13,204 nt of DNA from DAOTVD01 sp034437075 (GCA_034437075.1 DAOTVD010000175.1:1-13204), one strand, 5' to 3'. Shown: positions 1-7,558, counted from the stretch's first letter. Numbers and translations are program-made. The notes: generated by a model from the sequence alone, not told the origin.

Positions 1-793
1 ATCCGCAATCTTGTTCACAGGTCAGCAGCGTCTCACCGGAGCCATACGCGCAATAGCCATCCCCACAACTAGGCGGCGCGAACAGGCAATCGGCCTCACA
101 AACACCACTTTCGGCTTCGGCAGGTTGGCAGATCGCATCGCCGCAGGTGGCTTCTGCTAGGGGCGCGTTCAGCGGAATGTTGGGCACCACAAGGGTCTGC
201 AAGACCTCGCCGGGGCTACCATCCGTGCTAAAGACCAGCGTCTGACCGCCCTGAATAGCAATGGGGCCGGGGGTGATATTGGTGCTCGTTTCCACTTCGC
301 CTTCGCCCGTGACGACCATCGACTGCCCGGTGGGCGAAGCCATCACGAAGTATTCTGTGCCGCGCACAGATGCCGTAATCGTGGGGGTACGAACTTCGAA
401 ACGCGACTCGGCATCAAGTAAGGTGTTGACGGTGTTGAACGTATCGCCCACCAGCAGATCATAATTCACAATGAAATTGCCGTTTTCTTCGGTGGGGAGT
501 TCCAACGCGGTCACTAGCACTTCGGTATTCCCGAAGATTTCAGAAGAAGCACCTTCAAAAAACGTCAGTACCGCCCAGCCCGCCGCGCCAGTCTGGATAC
601 GGTCGCCTTCGCCGATCATTACGGGTTCGGTGATGGTTTGCCAGTCGTCTTCGCCAGTGGCCAACCATTGGACTTGCCCTTGCAACGGTTCGAGCGTGGC
701 CAGGGCCGCGTTATCCCCCTGAGCTAGCGCATGAGTGCCAAAAAATGTAAGGCTCGCCACAATAATAAATGCGAGAAAGGATCGTTTTTGCAT
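1..793 (-). CDS. Secreted FecR-domain protein with Cys-rich C-terminal repeats (partial, C-terminus off window)
   Basis: The frame is open from the ATG at 793 to the window edge, giving 264 codons without a stop. Residues 1-24 form a signal peptide: basic MQKR, a hydrophobic core, then an ALA/Q cleavage site. Residues about 34-190 look like a FecR domain, a beta-rich extracytoplasmic module. It has the GEGDRIQTG segment near 61-69 and the hallmark RTPTITASVRGTEYFV near 135-149. In other bacteria FecR is the periplasmic sensor for FecI sigma factors, but FecR domains also occur in stand-alone secreted proteins. No sigma factor is visible here, so no signalling role should be assumed. From 217 onward two copies of a pattern C-G-D-x2-C-x8-10-C-x2-D-C follow, and more may lie outside the window. 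The start is supported by AGGAGA at 807-802. Fold fairly sure, role unknown. Confidence 0.85.
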   Translation of the reverse strand, partial: MQKRSFLAFIIVASLTFFGTHALAQGDNAALATLEPLQGQVQWLATGEDDWQTITEPVMIGEGDRIQTGAAGWAVLTFFEGASSEIFGNTEVLVTALELPTEENGNFIVNYDLLVGDTFNTVNTLLDAESRFEVRTPTITASVRGTEYFVMASPTGQSMVVTGEGEVETSTNITPGPIAIQGGQTLVFSTDGSPGEVLQTLVVPNIPLNAPLAEATCGDAICQPAEAESGVCEADCLFAPPSCGDGYCAYGSGETLLTCEQDCG

Positions 794-817
794 TGTTAGG
801 TTCTCCTATCCTATTTA

Positions 818-823
818 ACTATA
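818..823 (-). promoter_or_regulatory. Candidate -10 box for the FecR-domain gene
   Basis: TATAGT on the minus strand, about 25 nt upstream of the ATG at 793 and just before the AGGAGA ribosome-binding site. No convincing -35 is seen. A second TATACA lies further upstream at 863-858. The gap 794-872 holds nothing else I can recognise. Confidence 0.3.
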
Positions 824-872
824 TTTTGCAATCAGCAGATGAGCCAGATATGTGAACTGTATAGTTTTCGAG

Positions 873-1547
873 TTAGAAAATTACCCCAGTATCACGTAAG
901 GAACGCCACGTGCCTTGCCCAATGATGACATGGTCGAGCACGGCGATATCGAGCAAGCGCCCGGCTGCGATGATTTGTTCGGTCAGTTCTAGGTCTTCGG
1001 GCGAGGGCGTGGGGTCGCCAGAGGGATGATTATGCACCAGAATGAGGCTGGCGCAGTTGTGCGCCATGGCTTCGCGGAAGACTTCCGCAATCCGCACCAC
1101 AGTCATATGCAGGCTGCCAATATAGACCGTGGGGCTGGCCACCACACGGCGATGAGTGTCCAGCAGTAGCGTACGTAAGTGTTCTTGCTTCAGGTGGGCC
1201 ATTTGCGGACCCAACAACGTGGCGACATCCTCGCTGGTCTGTATAAGCGGGCGTAGGCGGGCGCTACCCTGCGGTAAACGTTTGGCGAGTTCCAAGGCGG
1301 CCAGCAAGCTGGCGACCTGCACCGGGCGGGCTAAGTAGTGGCTTAAGCTGGCCGAGCTCGCCCCGGCAAGACCTGCCAAGTCGCCAAAGTAGGCCAACAA
1401 AGCATCACCTAGCGCCAGGGCATCTTGCGTGTCGTCCCCGGTGCGCAGAATCAGCGCCAGTATTGCCGCGTCGCTCAGTGTGGCCGGGTCACCCTGCAAT
1501 AAGCGTTCGCGTAGCGCCTCTAGCCGAGATACATAACCCTTATCCAT
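873..1547 (-). CDS. radC: RadC-family JAMM/MPN domain protein
   Basis: Member of the RadC (UPF0758) family. The MPN/JAMM metal site is visible as H-N-H-P-S-G-D-P-T-P-S-P-E-D, that is HxH-x7-S-x2-D, with a Glu about 50 residues earlier in KQEHLRTLLLD. A helical N-terminal part contains the usual LSDAAILALILRTG segment and the C-terminus ends with LDHVIIG. Length (224 aa) is normal. Despite the name, RadC is not an established recombination-repair enzyme; its substrate is unknown. I chose the ATG at 1547. The frame can be extended only to a TTG at 1568, and a TATACT -10-like box lies between the two, so the TTG would sit upstream of the predicted transcript start. All metal ligands are present and the gene looks intact. 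It is divergent from the zinc-ribbon gene. Confidence 0.9.
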   Translation of the reverse strand: MDKGYVSRLEALRERLLQGDPATLSDAAILALILRTGDDTQDALALGDALLAYFGDLAGLAGASSASLSHYLARPVQVASLLAALELAKRLPQGSARLRPLIQTSEDVATLLGPQMAHLKQEHLRTLLLDTHRRVVASPTVYIGSLHMTVVRIAEVFREAMAHNCASLILVHNHPSGDPTPSPEDLELTEQIIAAGRLLDIAVLDHVIIGQGTWRSLRDTGVIF

Positions 1548-1554
1548 ACCTGTC

Positions 1555-1560
1555 AGTATA
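1555..1560 (-). promoter_or_regulatory. TATACT -10 box of radC
   Basis: TATACT followed by G, reading on the minus strand, with only 7 nt before the radC ATG at 1547. Transcription starting at the usual distance would begin at or next to the A of ATG, implying a leaderless mRNA. A weak -35 (TTCGCA, 1584-1579, spacer 18) is possible. Confidence 0.45.
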
Positions 1561-1591
1561 CCCTTCAATGTTCAGGGATGCGAAGGCATGC

Positions 1592-1597
1592 TATACT
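1592..1597 (+). promoter_or_regulatory. Extended -10 promoter of the zinc-ribbon gene
   Basis: TATACT followed by G, preceded by TG-C at 1589-1591, which makes an extended -10. The predicted start near 1604 lies about 31 nt before the GTG at 1635. It sits back to back with the radC -10 (1560-1555), so the two divergent promoters share their upstream DNA. Confidence 0.5.
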
Positions 1598-1634
1598 GTG
1601 CTCCACGGCACGACCCGACAGAAAGTCAAACACT

Positions 1635-2192
1635 GTGGATGGCAACACATTGAACGATGTGCTCTTATTGAGCATCACCGCCCTTAGCGCTGGGCTCAGT
1701 GCTCTATGGTTGGGGCTCACCATCTGGACATGGAACGATATGCGGGCCCGCTCGCGTGATCCGCTGGCCCAGCTTGCGGCGACCGTCATGGTCTTTCTGC
1801 TGCCGGGCTTTGGTATTATCGTCTATCTGATGCTGCGCCCCCGCGAAACCTTAGCCGATGCCTATGAGCGGTCGTTAGAAGAAGAAGCGTTGCTCCAAGA
1901 GATCGAAGAAAAGCCCGCTTGCCCAGGCTGTGGGCGCGCTGTACAGAAAAATTGGCAAGTCTGCCCCTATTGCCATACACGGCTGAAAAAGGGCTGTGTT
2001 AATTGTGGCTATTTGCTAGAACTCACCTGGAACCTATGCCCAGCTTGCGCGACCCCCCAAGAGGCCTATAGCGAACCTGCACATACGGGGGCGGTGCCGA
2101 CCGGGCGCCCGCGTAGCGTGCTGCAACAGGTGAGCGACACGCAATCACCTTATGAAGTGCCCGGCGAGGGGCTCGAATTTGTGGATGAGTAG
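1635..2192 (+). CDS. Small membrane protein with two C-terminal zinc ribbons
   Basis: About 185 aa. Two hydrophobic helices (about 9-32 and 47-67) separated by a short basic loop are followed by an acidic helix (ETLADAYERSLEEEALLQEIEE). Two Cys4 zinc ribbons come next: CPGC at 96-99 with CPYC at 110-113, and CVNC at 121-124 with CPAC at 135-138. The tail of about 45 aa is probably disordered. The ribbons should face the cytoplasm. Such double zinc-ribbon modules usually mediate protein or RNA contacts; no function can be assigned. An in-frame ATG at 1578 exists but lies upstream of the -10 box at 1592-1597. I therefore prefer the GTG at 1635, with a weak GAAAG 9 nt before it; TTG at 1650 is also possible. 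It is convergent with secreted protein A, 35 bp apart. Confidence 0.75.
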   Translation: MDGNTLNDVLLLSITALSAGLSALWLGLTIWTWNDMRARSRDPLAQLAATVMVFLLPGFGIIVYLMLRPRETLADAYERSLEEEALLQEIEEKPACPGCGRAVQKNWQVCPYCHTRLKKGCVNCGYLLELTWNLCPACATPQEAYSEPAHTGAVPTGRPRSVLQQVSDTQSPYEVPGEGLEFVDE

Positions 2193-2196
2193 AACC

Positions 2197-2215
2197 GGGG
2201 CGCAGGCCGCGCCCC
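2197..2215. terminator. GC-rich hairpin between convergent genes
   Basis: Perfect 7-bp stem GGGGCGC/GCGCCCC (2197-2203 and 2209-2215) with a 5-nt loop, 4 bp after the zinc-ribbon stop and 12 bp from the stop of the convergent gene at 2228. The placement suits a bidirectional terminator. No T-run follows on either strand, so it is not a textbook intrinsic terminator. Confidence 0.4.
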
Positions 2216-2227
2216 AAGCCGTCAGTC

Positions 2228-3166
2228 TTATTCGATGCCGGGCGGTATTGTAATTGGCTCGATTTCGGCGGGGTCAGTCGTCACGACGCGGGTGTCGTCG
2301 CTGGACGAGAAGGTGAAGTCAAGCGTAATGCCCGCTGGGGCATCTGGGTTCAAGACCGCAAAATCTACGCCCTCGGCGACAATTTCTACGCTCAAGATCG
2401 TTGCCAAAACGGCATCATCTGGCCCAAAGAAAAACTGAAAGGCTCCGTTTGTGGTGCTGGCTTCAAAGAGACTTGCCGTACTTTCATCCACGGGTTGGCC
2501 TTGTGCCTCCGAGAGAGTCAAGAATCCCTCGGTATCAAACTCTAGGCTGATGATTTCTACCGGGGTGCCGTCTAGTTCTGCATTCTCGACACTCAGCGTC
2601 GTGAACGCCTGGCTGAGGGCCTCTACTGTGAGTTCGGGGTCCTCATCTTCTTCGGTGATGGCTTCCACAAAATCTTCGGGTTCCAGTACATCATAGACGC
2701 TCGGGGCTGCTGGGTCTGCCAGTTCCACAAACCCAGTTTGGGTGAATTCGAAGCCGTAGGTTGGGCTGCCTGTTTCGTAAGCTGCCGCAACAAATAGGCG
2801 CTCATCGACATACACCAACGTGCCATTGGTCACCACTGTCTCGCCTTCGAATAATTCTTGCACAGTGACTGTTTCGCGGGCAGTGGGGCCGGTTTCGGTT
2901 TCCAAGAATGTGCGCTGAGACTGGCGAATTTCTTCTAGATTTTGCTCTTGGGCGAGGGTGCCATCCTGAAAGATGACCGTGCTAGACGCTTGGATTTCTT
3001 CCTGATTAATGACGTAAGCGGGGAGATTTTCGATATATTCTGCCCCGGCGATGATGCGTTCGAGCAGAGCCAATTCTTCGGCAGTCAGGTCGTCGGTCTG
3101 AGCATGGCTGATGGGCAGGCTGGCCAGCAGCAGCGCGCTCATCAGCAAAAGCAACAATTTTCGCAT
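2228..3166 (-). CDS. Secreted protein A, paralog of secreted protein B (possible LppX/LprG-like fold)
   Basis: 312 aa. Residues 1-22 are a signal peptide (MRKLL, Leu-rich core, SHA/QT cleavage) without a lipobox Cys, so it is probably exported and released, or held by other contacts. The mature part is very acidic and rich in Thr, Val and Phe with alternating hydrophobic residues, suggesting a beta-sheet sandwich. It is gap-free alignable over the first 60 residues with the product at 7624-8538, and both end in an acidic Pro-rich tail. Size and style resemble the LppX/LprG-type lipid-binding proteins of other phyla, but that is a guess. The frame extends upstream to 3319, but the signal peptide and the GGAG ribosome-binding site fix the start at 3166. 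It has its own promoter just after the methyltransferase stop. Function unknown. Confidence 0.8.
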   Translation of the reverse strand: MRKLLLLLMSALLLASLPISHAQTDDLTAEELALLERIIAGAEYIENLPAYVINQEEIQASSTVIFQDGTLAQEQNLEEIRQSQRTFLETETGPTARETVTVQELFEGETVVTNGTLVYVDERLFVAAAYETGSPTYGFEFTQTGFVELADPAAPSVYDVLEPEDFVEAITEEDEDPELTVEALSQAFTTLSVENAELDGTPVEIISLEFDTEGFLTLSEAQGQPVDESTASLFEASTTNGAFQFFFGPDDAVLATILSVEIVAEGVDFAVLNPDAPAGITLDFTFSSSDDTRVVTTDPAEIEPITIPPGIE

Positions 3167-3198
3167 GAGTAACTCCGTTTTGATGGACATCACGTCAC

Positions 3199-3207
3199 AG
3201 TATAGCA
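3199..3207 (-). promoter_or_regulatory. Extended -10 promoter of secreted protein A
   Basis: TGC-TATACT on the minus strand followed by G. It lies in the 55-bp gap after the methyltransferase stop and about 33 nt before the ATG at 3166. No -35 match, which is consistent with an extended -10 promoter. Confidence 0.5.
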
Positions 3208-3221
3208 CGATCTGCTGGTCT

Positions 3222-4082
3222 TTACGGTGCAGCGTGGGCGGCTTCCCAGCCAAGTATGGCGCGTTTGCGAGTGGGGTCCCAGCGATAACCACTGAGTCCG
3301 CCATCGGCTCGCAGAACACGATGACAGGGAATGAGATACGCTATCGGATTAGCGCCGACGGCATTGCCCACCGCGCGTGTGGCGCTGGGCTTGCCAATCG
3401 CCTGGGCGACATCGGCATAAGTGGTTGCGCCGCCGAACGGAATGCGCAGCAGGGCGTCCCACACGCGCAATTGAAAGTTGGTGCCTTTTAGCAGCAGCGT
3501 GACGGGTTGGGCGCTGGTCTGCTCGGATTGCGAGAAGATACGCCCGATGGTTTCCGCCGTGCGGGGCGTGTCCTGCTGAAACGTGGCCAGGGGCCATTCT
3601 GTACGCAGGTCATCGAGGTGCGCTTCTAACGGTGCATCGTCTGCCAGAAAGCGTAACGCACAAACCCCGCGCGCCGTTTGCGCGAGCAGAGCCTGCCCGA
3701 AGGGCGTCGCATGGACCCCATAGCTGATGTTGAGTCCTGCCCCGGCGGCCTTATACTCGCCAGGCGTCATGGCATGGACGTTGATCATCAAATCGTGCAA
3801 ACGCCCGCCGCCGCTCAGGCCACTGCGGTAGGCCACGTTCAAGATTGATTCGTTCTTTTGGAGCAAATCTTTAGCATATTCGGCGGTGAGGTACTGCAAG
3901 AATCGCTTGGGGCTGATGCCGACCCAGCGCCGAAAAAGCCGTTGCAAATGAAATTCACTCAGGTGCAGATGATCGGCCACGGCGCGCAGGTCGGGCTGTT
4001 GGGTGACATTGGCCTCGATGAAGCGCACCGCTTGGGCGATGCGCTCGTAATCGTCGAGGTATGATGTGTTTGTGGAGTCCAT
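3222..4082 (-). CDS. AraC-type HTH / O6-methylguanine-DNA methyltransferase fusion
   Basis: 286 aa with two parts. Residues about 12-113 are an AraC/XylS double helix-turn-helix (DLRAVADHLHLSEFHLQRLFRRWVG..., then the second HTH ending MTPGEY). Residues about 120-282 are the suicide alkyl-acceptor domain. The acceptor is C253 in PCHR (252-255), with the upstream FQLRVWDALLRIPFGGATTYADVA and the SATRAVGNAVGANP helix typical of the family. It should transfer alkyl groups from O6-alkylguanine to itself and repair the base directly. Unlike E. coli Ada it lacks the N-terminal zinc domain whose Cys senses methylphosphotriesters, so it cannot be switched on in the Ada way. Such shorter fusions are known. 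ATG at 4082 is preceded by AGAGGA with suitable spacing, and a good promoter lies in the gap after pyruvate kinase. Confidence 0.93.
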   Translation of the reverse strand: MDSTNTSYLDDYERIAQAVRFIEANVTQQPDLRAVADHLHLSEFHLQRLFRRWVGISPKRFLQYLTAEYAKDLLQKNESILNVAYRSGLSGGGRLHDLMINVHAMTPGEYKAAGAGLNISYGVHATPFGQALLAQTARGVCALRFLADDAPLEAHLDDLRTEWPLATFQQDTPRTAETIGRIFSQSEQTSAQPVTLLLKGTNFQLRVWDALLRIPFGGATTYADVAQAIGKPSATRAVGNAVGANPIAYLIPCHRVLRADGGLSGYRWDPTRKRAILGWEAAHAAP

Positions 4083-4121
4083 GCTGTACGTCCTCTTTCG
4101 GTGGGTTTGCGTGACGTGTTT

Positions 4122-4150
4122 AGCATAGCCTAGCCGCGTGGGGCACTCAA
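4122..4150 (-). promoter_or_regulatory. Sigma-70-type promoter of the AraC/methyltransferase gene
   Basis: -35 TTGAGT (4150-4145), 17-bp spacer, -10 TATGCT (4127-4122), all on the minus strand. It is the best two-box promoter in the window. Predicted transcript start near 4115, giving a leader of about 33 nt with AGAGGA. It lies between the pyruvate kinase stop (4166) and the gene start (4082). Confidence 0.6.
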
Positions 4151-4165
4151 TCCGATTCTTGCGCT

Positions 4166-5647
4166 TTATCGCTGCCCAGCGACTTCATGCACTTTCACGA
4201 AGTTCGTAGAGCCTGCCGCGCCGAAAGGCACCCCCGCAATGATAACATAGCGGTCGCCATTGCGCGCGATGCCCGCATCCAAAAGCGTGCGCTCGGTGAT
4301 GTCGAACATTTCGTCAATGTGTTTGTATTGCTCGACGATAAATGTCTGCACGCCCCATACCAGCGCCAAGCGCCGCCGGGTTTTGGGGTTGGGCGTCACG
4401 ACGATAATCGGGATGAGCGGGCGCTCACGCGCGACGCGGCGCGCGGTGTAGCCCGTCCAGGTGCTACACACGATCATGCGCGCGCCCGTCATCTCGGCCA
4501 AGACGATTGTCGCATGGCTGACCGCATCCGCCGTAATATGATCTTTCCCGGCGGCGGCATCATTTTCTTGCACAAAGCTCATCAGGGCATTACGCAGGTG
4601 TTCTTTGCCATGCTCTAGCAATTGCTCTTCGGCAATGGCGGCGATAGTGGCCATCATCTCGACCGCTTCGACGGGGTATTTGCCGGATGCACTTTCGCCG
4701 GAGAGCATGACTGCGTCGGTGCCGTCGAAGATGGCGTTGGCCACGTCCGAGGCTTCGGCGCGCGTGGGGCGCGGCGCGGTAATCATACTGTTGAGCATTT
4801 GCGTGGCGGTGATCACGGGTTTGCCCACCTGGTTGCACAATTTGATGATGCGTTTTTGGTGGATGGGCACCGCAGCGGCGGGTGTTTCGACCCCCAAATC
4901 ACCCCGCGCGACCATGATGCCATCGCAGATTTGCAGGATGTCCTCAATATTTTCCAGGGCTTCGAATTTTTCGATCTTGGCGATGATGGGCGTATCGTTT
5001 TCAGGGTCATACTCATGAATGAGCCAGCGTAAATGCCGGATGTCTTCTTGCGAGCGCACAAAAGACATCGCCAGCCAATCGATATCTTGTTCTAGGGCGA
5101 ATTTCAGGTCATCGCGGTCTTTGGGTGTGATGGCGGGTAAGGTTAGGCGCGAATCGGGCGCGCTGATGCCTTTGCGTTCTTTCAATTCGCCCGCATTGAG
5201 CACCTCGCACACCAAGTCCGTGCCACCGATTTTGTCCGTCACACGCAGGCCCAGGTCGCCGTCATCCAGCAGCAAGCGTTGCCCTGGCCCGACATCTTTC
5301 ACAAACTCGGGATGCGGGATGGGCACTTCGTTTTTGGCGGGGTCGAAGTCTTCGCGTAAGGTAATCGTGATCACGTCGCCGGGGGCAATTTGGATGGGGT
5401 CGAAGCGACCCAGGCGGATTTTGGGGCCTTGCAGGTCGCCCAATACGGCGATCACCACGCCTTCTTCTTCGGCGATGCGGCGTACATTGGCGATTGCCTG
5501 GGCATGGGTTTCGTGGTCGCCATGGCTGAAGTTGATCCGGGCGACGTTCACCCCCGCGCGGATGATGGCGCGCATGATGTTTTCATCATACGACGCAGGG
5601 CCGATGGTGGCCACGATCTTTGTCCGTTTGAGTTGGCCGTTAAGCAT
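4166..5647 (-). CDS. pyk: Pyruvate kinase
   Basis: 493 aa. Catalyses phosphoenolpyruvate + ADP to pyruvate + ATP, the last step of glycolysis, in the cytoplasm. The N-terminal RTKIVATIGPAS, ARINFSHG (about 36-43) and GDLQGPKIRLG (70-80) are family hallmarks. The signature IIAKIEKFEALENI (221-234) holds the catalytic Lys224 and metal ligand Glu226. MVARGDLGVE (245-254) supplies the Asp ligand, followed by TATQMLNSM (280-288) and PRPTRAEASDVANAIFDGTDAVMLSGESA. The small B domain lies at about 75-175 and the C-terminal allosteric domain from about 360. Normal bacterial length with no extra PEP-utilising domain at the C-terminus. The start is supported by AAAGG 8 nt upstream. It lies 81 bp downstream of the 598-aa gene and may be read through from it; its own promoter is unclear (a weak TAAAAT sits about 35 nt upstream). 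Confidence 0.98.
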   Translation of the reverse strand: MLNGQLKRTKIVATIGPASYDENIMRAIIRAGVNVARINFSHGDHETHAQAIANVRRIAEEEGVVIAVLGDLQGPKIRLGRFDPIQIAPGDVITITLREDFDPAKNEVPIPHPEFVKDVGPGQRLLLDDGDLGLRVTDKIGGTDLVCEVLNAGELKERKGISAPDSRLTLPAITPKDRDDLKFALEQDIDWLAMSFVRSQEDIRHLRWLIHEYDPENDTPIIAKIEKFEALENIEDILQICDGIMVARGDLGVETPAAAVPIHQKRIIKLCNQVGKPVITATQMLNSMITAPRPTRAEASDVANAIFDGTDAVMLSGESASGKYPVEAVEMMATIAAIAEEQLLEHGKEHLRNALMSFVQENDAAAGKDHITADAVSHATIVLAEMTGARMIVCSTWTGYTARRVARERPLIPIIVVTPNPKTRRRLALVWGVQTFIVEQYKHIDEMFDITERTLLDAGIARNGDRYVIIAGVPFGAAGSTNFVKVHEVAGQR

Positions 5648-5728
5648 AGCATTGCCTTTGCGCTCTTGTTATTCGGTAGATTTTAACCCCATGCCGCACA
5701 TGCTTTACGACACGTGGCTAAGGGCGTT

Positions 5729-7525
5729 CTAAGTCTCGTATAAATCCTCTATCAGATCGAAAGTTTCGTCAAATATACGGGTGACACTGCGGTCGGTTTG
5801 CTTCATGCGCAAAATCTCGCGCGAGAGGATGCGCTTCATGATGGCGATAGCGGATGCATAGGTCGGTTCGACACCCACATAGCCCAGGCTGCCCGCACCG
5901 AGGTTCTTGCCTTTGCTGAAGGGCGTGTCCGAGGCATAATGCACGATGCCAATATCCAGGGGGGCTTCGTATAGGCGCACAATCTCGTTACTGGGGTGCC
6001 GCCGAGGGCGTACACTCTCATAGATCGCGCTGAGGTACGGCCCGCCCTCCATCTCGATGACTGTATAGCCTTCTTCGTAGAAGATGTCCATGTATTCGAC
6101 GTTCTGCAAGAAGGTGCCATACGCGGTGATGGCCTTCTGATTATCTAACACCGACCCGAGCGTCATATACGGCGCGACTTGCCGGGCCTGGAAGGCATTC
6201 CGAAACAGATAGCTATTCTTCGAATGCTCGTCATGGATGACGTTAGAGACCATCACGTCGCCGATACGCCCGTTCAGTGTGGCAGCTTTGCCCATGATGT
6301 AAACCCCCGTCAGGCGCCCGACCCGGCTGGCCACATGGGCCAGCAGTTCGTAAGCGGCCATCCCCAGCGGATAGTCAATATTCATCACCAAGGCGTCGCT
6401 TTCGGCCAGCAGATTAAAATCGGGTAGCCCCATCAAACGTGGGTCTAGATAATCTTCGCGCAGATTGCTCAGGGCGAACAGTTGTGCGCTAACATCAAAA
6501 CCCCGCTCGGCGGGTACTTCCAGAAAGCCGATTTCTTGTTCGGCGGCCTGTTTACGTTGGGCGGCATCGGCCCCGCCGCTGGCCAAAAATTTCTTAGAGA
6601 CATAATAGAAAAAGTTGGGTTCGTTGGTGCTCAGTTGTTCATCGTTCATCATGCGCTCGTACTCTTGCAGCAGGTCTTCATGGCCGTCATTGTGCAAGAA
6701 TTCCAGCAGCATATCGCGCTCGCGCACGGCGAACCCCGCTACCAGATTCGAGATACTGTGCATGTTGGAGGAAATAAAATAGACCGGATGCGTTTCCGGG
6801 TAGAGTTCGCACTCGCGGCTGCGTATGCGCAAGTTGTGCCACCAGCGCGCGGTTGCCTTGCGATAATCGGCCAGCGAGCCAGCAAGCTGACGAATGCGGA
6901 AATTTTTGCGGTTTTGGGCCATACCCTGCAAGGTGGGGATCAGCATCCGATCCCAGGCACGGCCCAGGCGTTTGACATCCTTTTTACTGATGCTCAGTTC
7001 GCGAGCCAGCGCTTCGACGTCGTGGTTGCGGAAGGTTTCGACGGTGTCATGATCTTCGAATAATACCGTCACGAGTGAGTCGCGCAAATGGGCGTGGATT
7101 TTGTTCCATTCGATCTGATAGGCCGTTAACATCGGGATCAGGTCGTCCATATCCGAGCGGCTCGACAAGAAGACGGCCAGCGTTTGGTCGCCATCCCAAT
7201 GCATTCGCCGCCGTCGGCCCGGCGCGCTGACGCGCTCCCACTCGCTGACTGGAAAGCCATATTTTTCAAATACGTCTACGGTTTGGCCCAGCAAAATCGT
7301 CTCCACATTGCGGATGCACTCGGGCAAGCGCAATCCGGTATACACCAAGGTGGATACATCGGCGGCGTTTTCGCGGGCGTGGACATGCAAAGAAGAATCC
7401 ATCGCCAAATAGCTTTCCACCAAGGAGTTAATTTGAATGGCATCACTAGCCCGCAACAGCGAATAGTAGGTACGCATAAACAGCGTAATTGGATCGCTGG
7501 CGGTATGAGGCACGGTGCGTTGCAT
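5729..7525 (-). CDS. Uncharacterised 598-aa protein with a nucleoside-phosphorylase-like C-terminal half
   Basis: No signal peptide or membrane helix, so presumably cytoplasmic. The N-terminal half (about 1-370) is mostly helical, with a basic patch GRRRRMHWDGD near 103-113, and I do not recognise it; it may belong to a domain-of-unknown-function family such as DUF6909, which I could not verify. From about 380 motifs recall the purine nucleoside phosphorylase / MTA-SAH / AMP nucleosidase fold. These are NIDYPLGMAAYELL (382-395), GKAATLNGRIGDVMV (412-426, like the Gly-rich strand before a GDVV turn), VIEMEGG (489-495, like the ribose-binding Met-Glu pair) and YASDTP (530-535, like the base-contacting Ser-Asp). 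Spacing from GDV to Met-Glu is about 70 residues, close to that in MTA/SAH nucleosidases. Start ATG at 7525 has AAAGGA upstream. The gene precedes pyk by 81 bp. Substrate unknown. Confidence 0.8.
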   Translation of the reverse strand: MQRTVPHTASDPITLFMRTYYSLLRASDAIQINSLVESYLAMDSSLHVHARENAADVSTLVYTGLRLPECIRNVETILLGQTVDVFEKYGFPVSEWERVSAPGRRRRMHWDGDQTLAVFLSSRSDMDDLIPMLTAYQIEWNKIHAHLRDSLVTVLFEDHDTVETFRNHDVEALARELSISKKDVKRLGRAWDRMLIPTLQGMAQNRKNFRIRQLAGSLADYRKATARWWHNLRIRSRECELYPETHPVYFISSNMHSISNLVAGFAVRERDMLLEFLHNDGHEDLLQEYERMMNDEQLSTNEPNFFYYVSKKFLASGGADAAQRKQAAEQEIGFLEVPAERGFDVSAQLFALSNLREDYLDPRLMGLPDFNLLAESDALVMNIDYPLGMAAYELLAHVASRVGRLTGVYIMGKAATLNGRIGDVMVSNVIHDEHSKNSYLFRNAFQARQVAPYMTLGSVLDNQKAITAYGTFLQNVEYMDIFYEEGYTVIEMEGGPYLSAIYESVRPRRHPSNEIVRLYEAPLDIGIVHYASDTPFSKGKNLGAGSLGYVGVEPTYASAIAIMKRILSREILRMKQTDRSVTRIFDETFDLIEDLYET

Positions 7526-7558
7526 AGTTCGTATCCTTTATGGCATAAATTGTCGGGC

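Noticed and set aside
873..1547. RadC as a marker of an integrated mobile or defence island
   Set aside because: RadC-like genes do occur on mobile elements, but there is no integrase, attachment site, toxin or defence gene nearby, and the neighbours look chromosomal.
1578..1634. Upstream ATG start for the zinc-ribbon protein
   Set aside because: The -10 box at 1592-1597 lies downstream of this ATG, there is no spaced ribosome-binding site, and the extra residues are Arg/Ser-rich ahead of the first membrane helix. Kept only as an alternative.
3167..3319. N-terminal extension of secreted protein A
   Set aside because: It would overlap the methyltransferase gene and bury a clear signal peptide; the ribosome-binding site and promoter both point to 3166.
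5693..5718. Imperfect 8-bp hairpin after the 598-aa gene as a terminator
   Set aside because: It has a 2-nt bulge and a wobble pair and no T-run follows; read-through into pyk is as likely.
5019..5732. Long plus-strand open frame of 237 codons opposite pyruvate kinase
   Set aside because: Ser/Arg-rich composition typical of the antisense of a GC-rich gene; the minus strand is an unmistakable pyruvate kinase.
6482..7063. Plus-strand open frame of 193 codons inside the 598-aa gene
   Set aside because: Antisense shadow; the opposing frame is longer and has a promoter, a ribosome-binding site and domain motifs.
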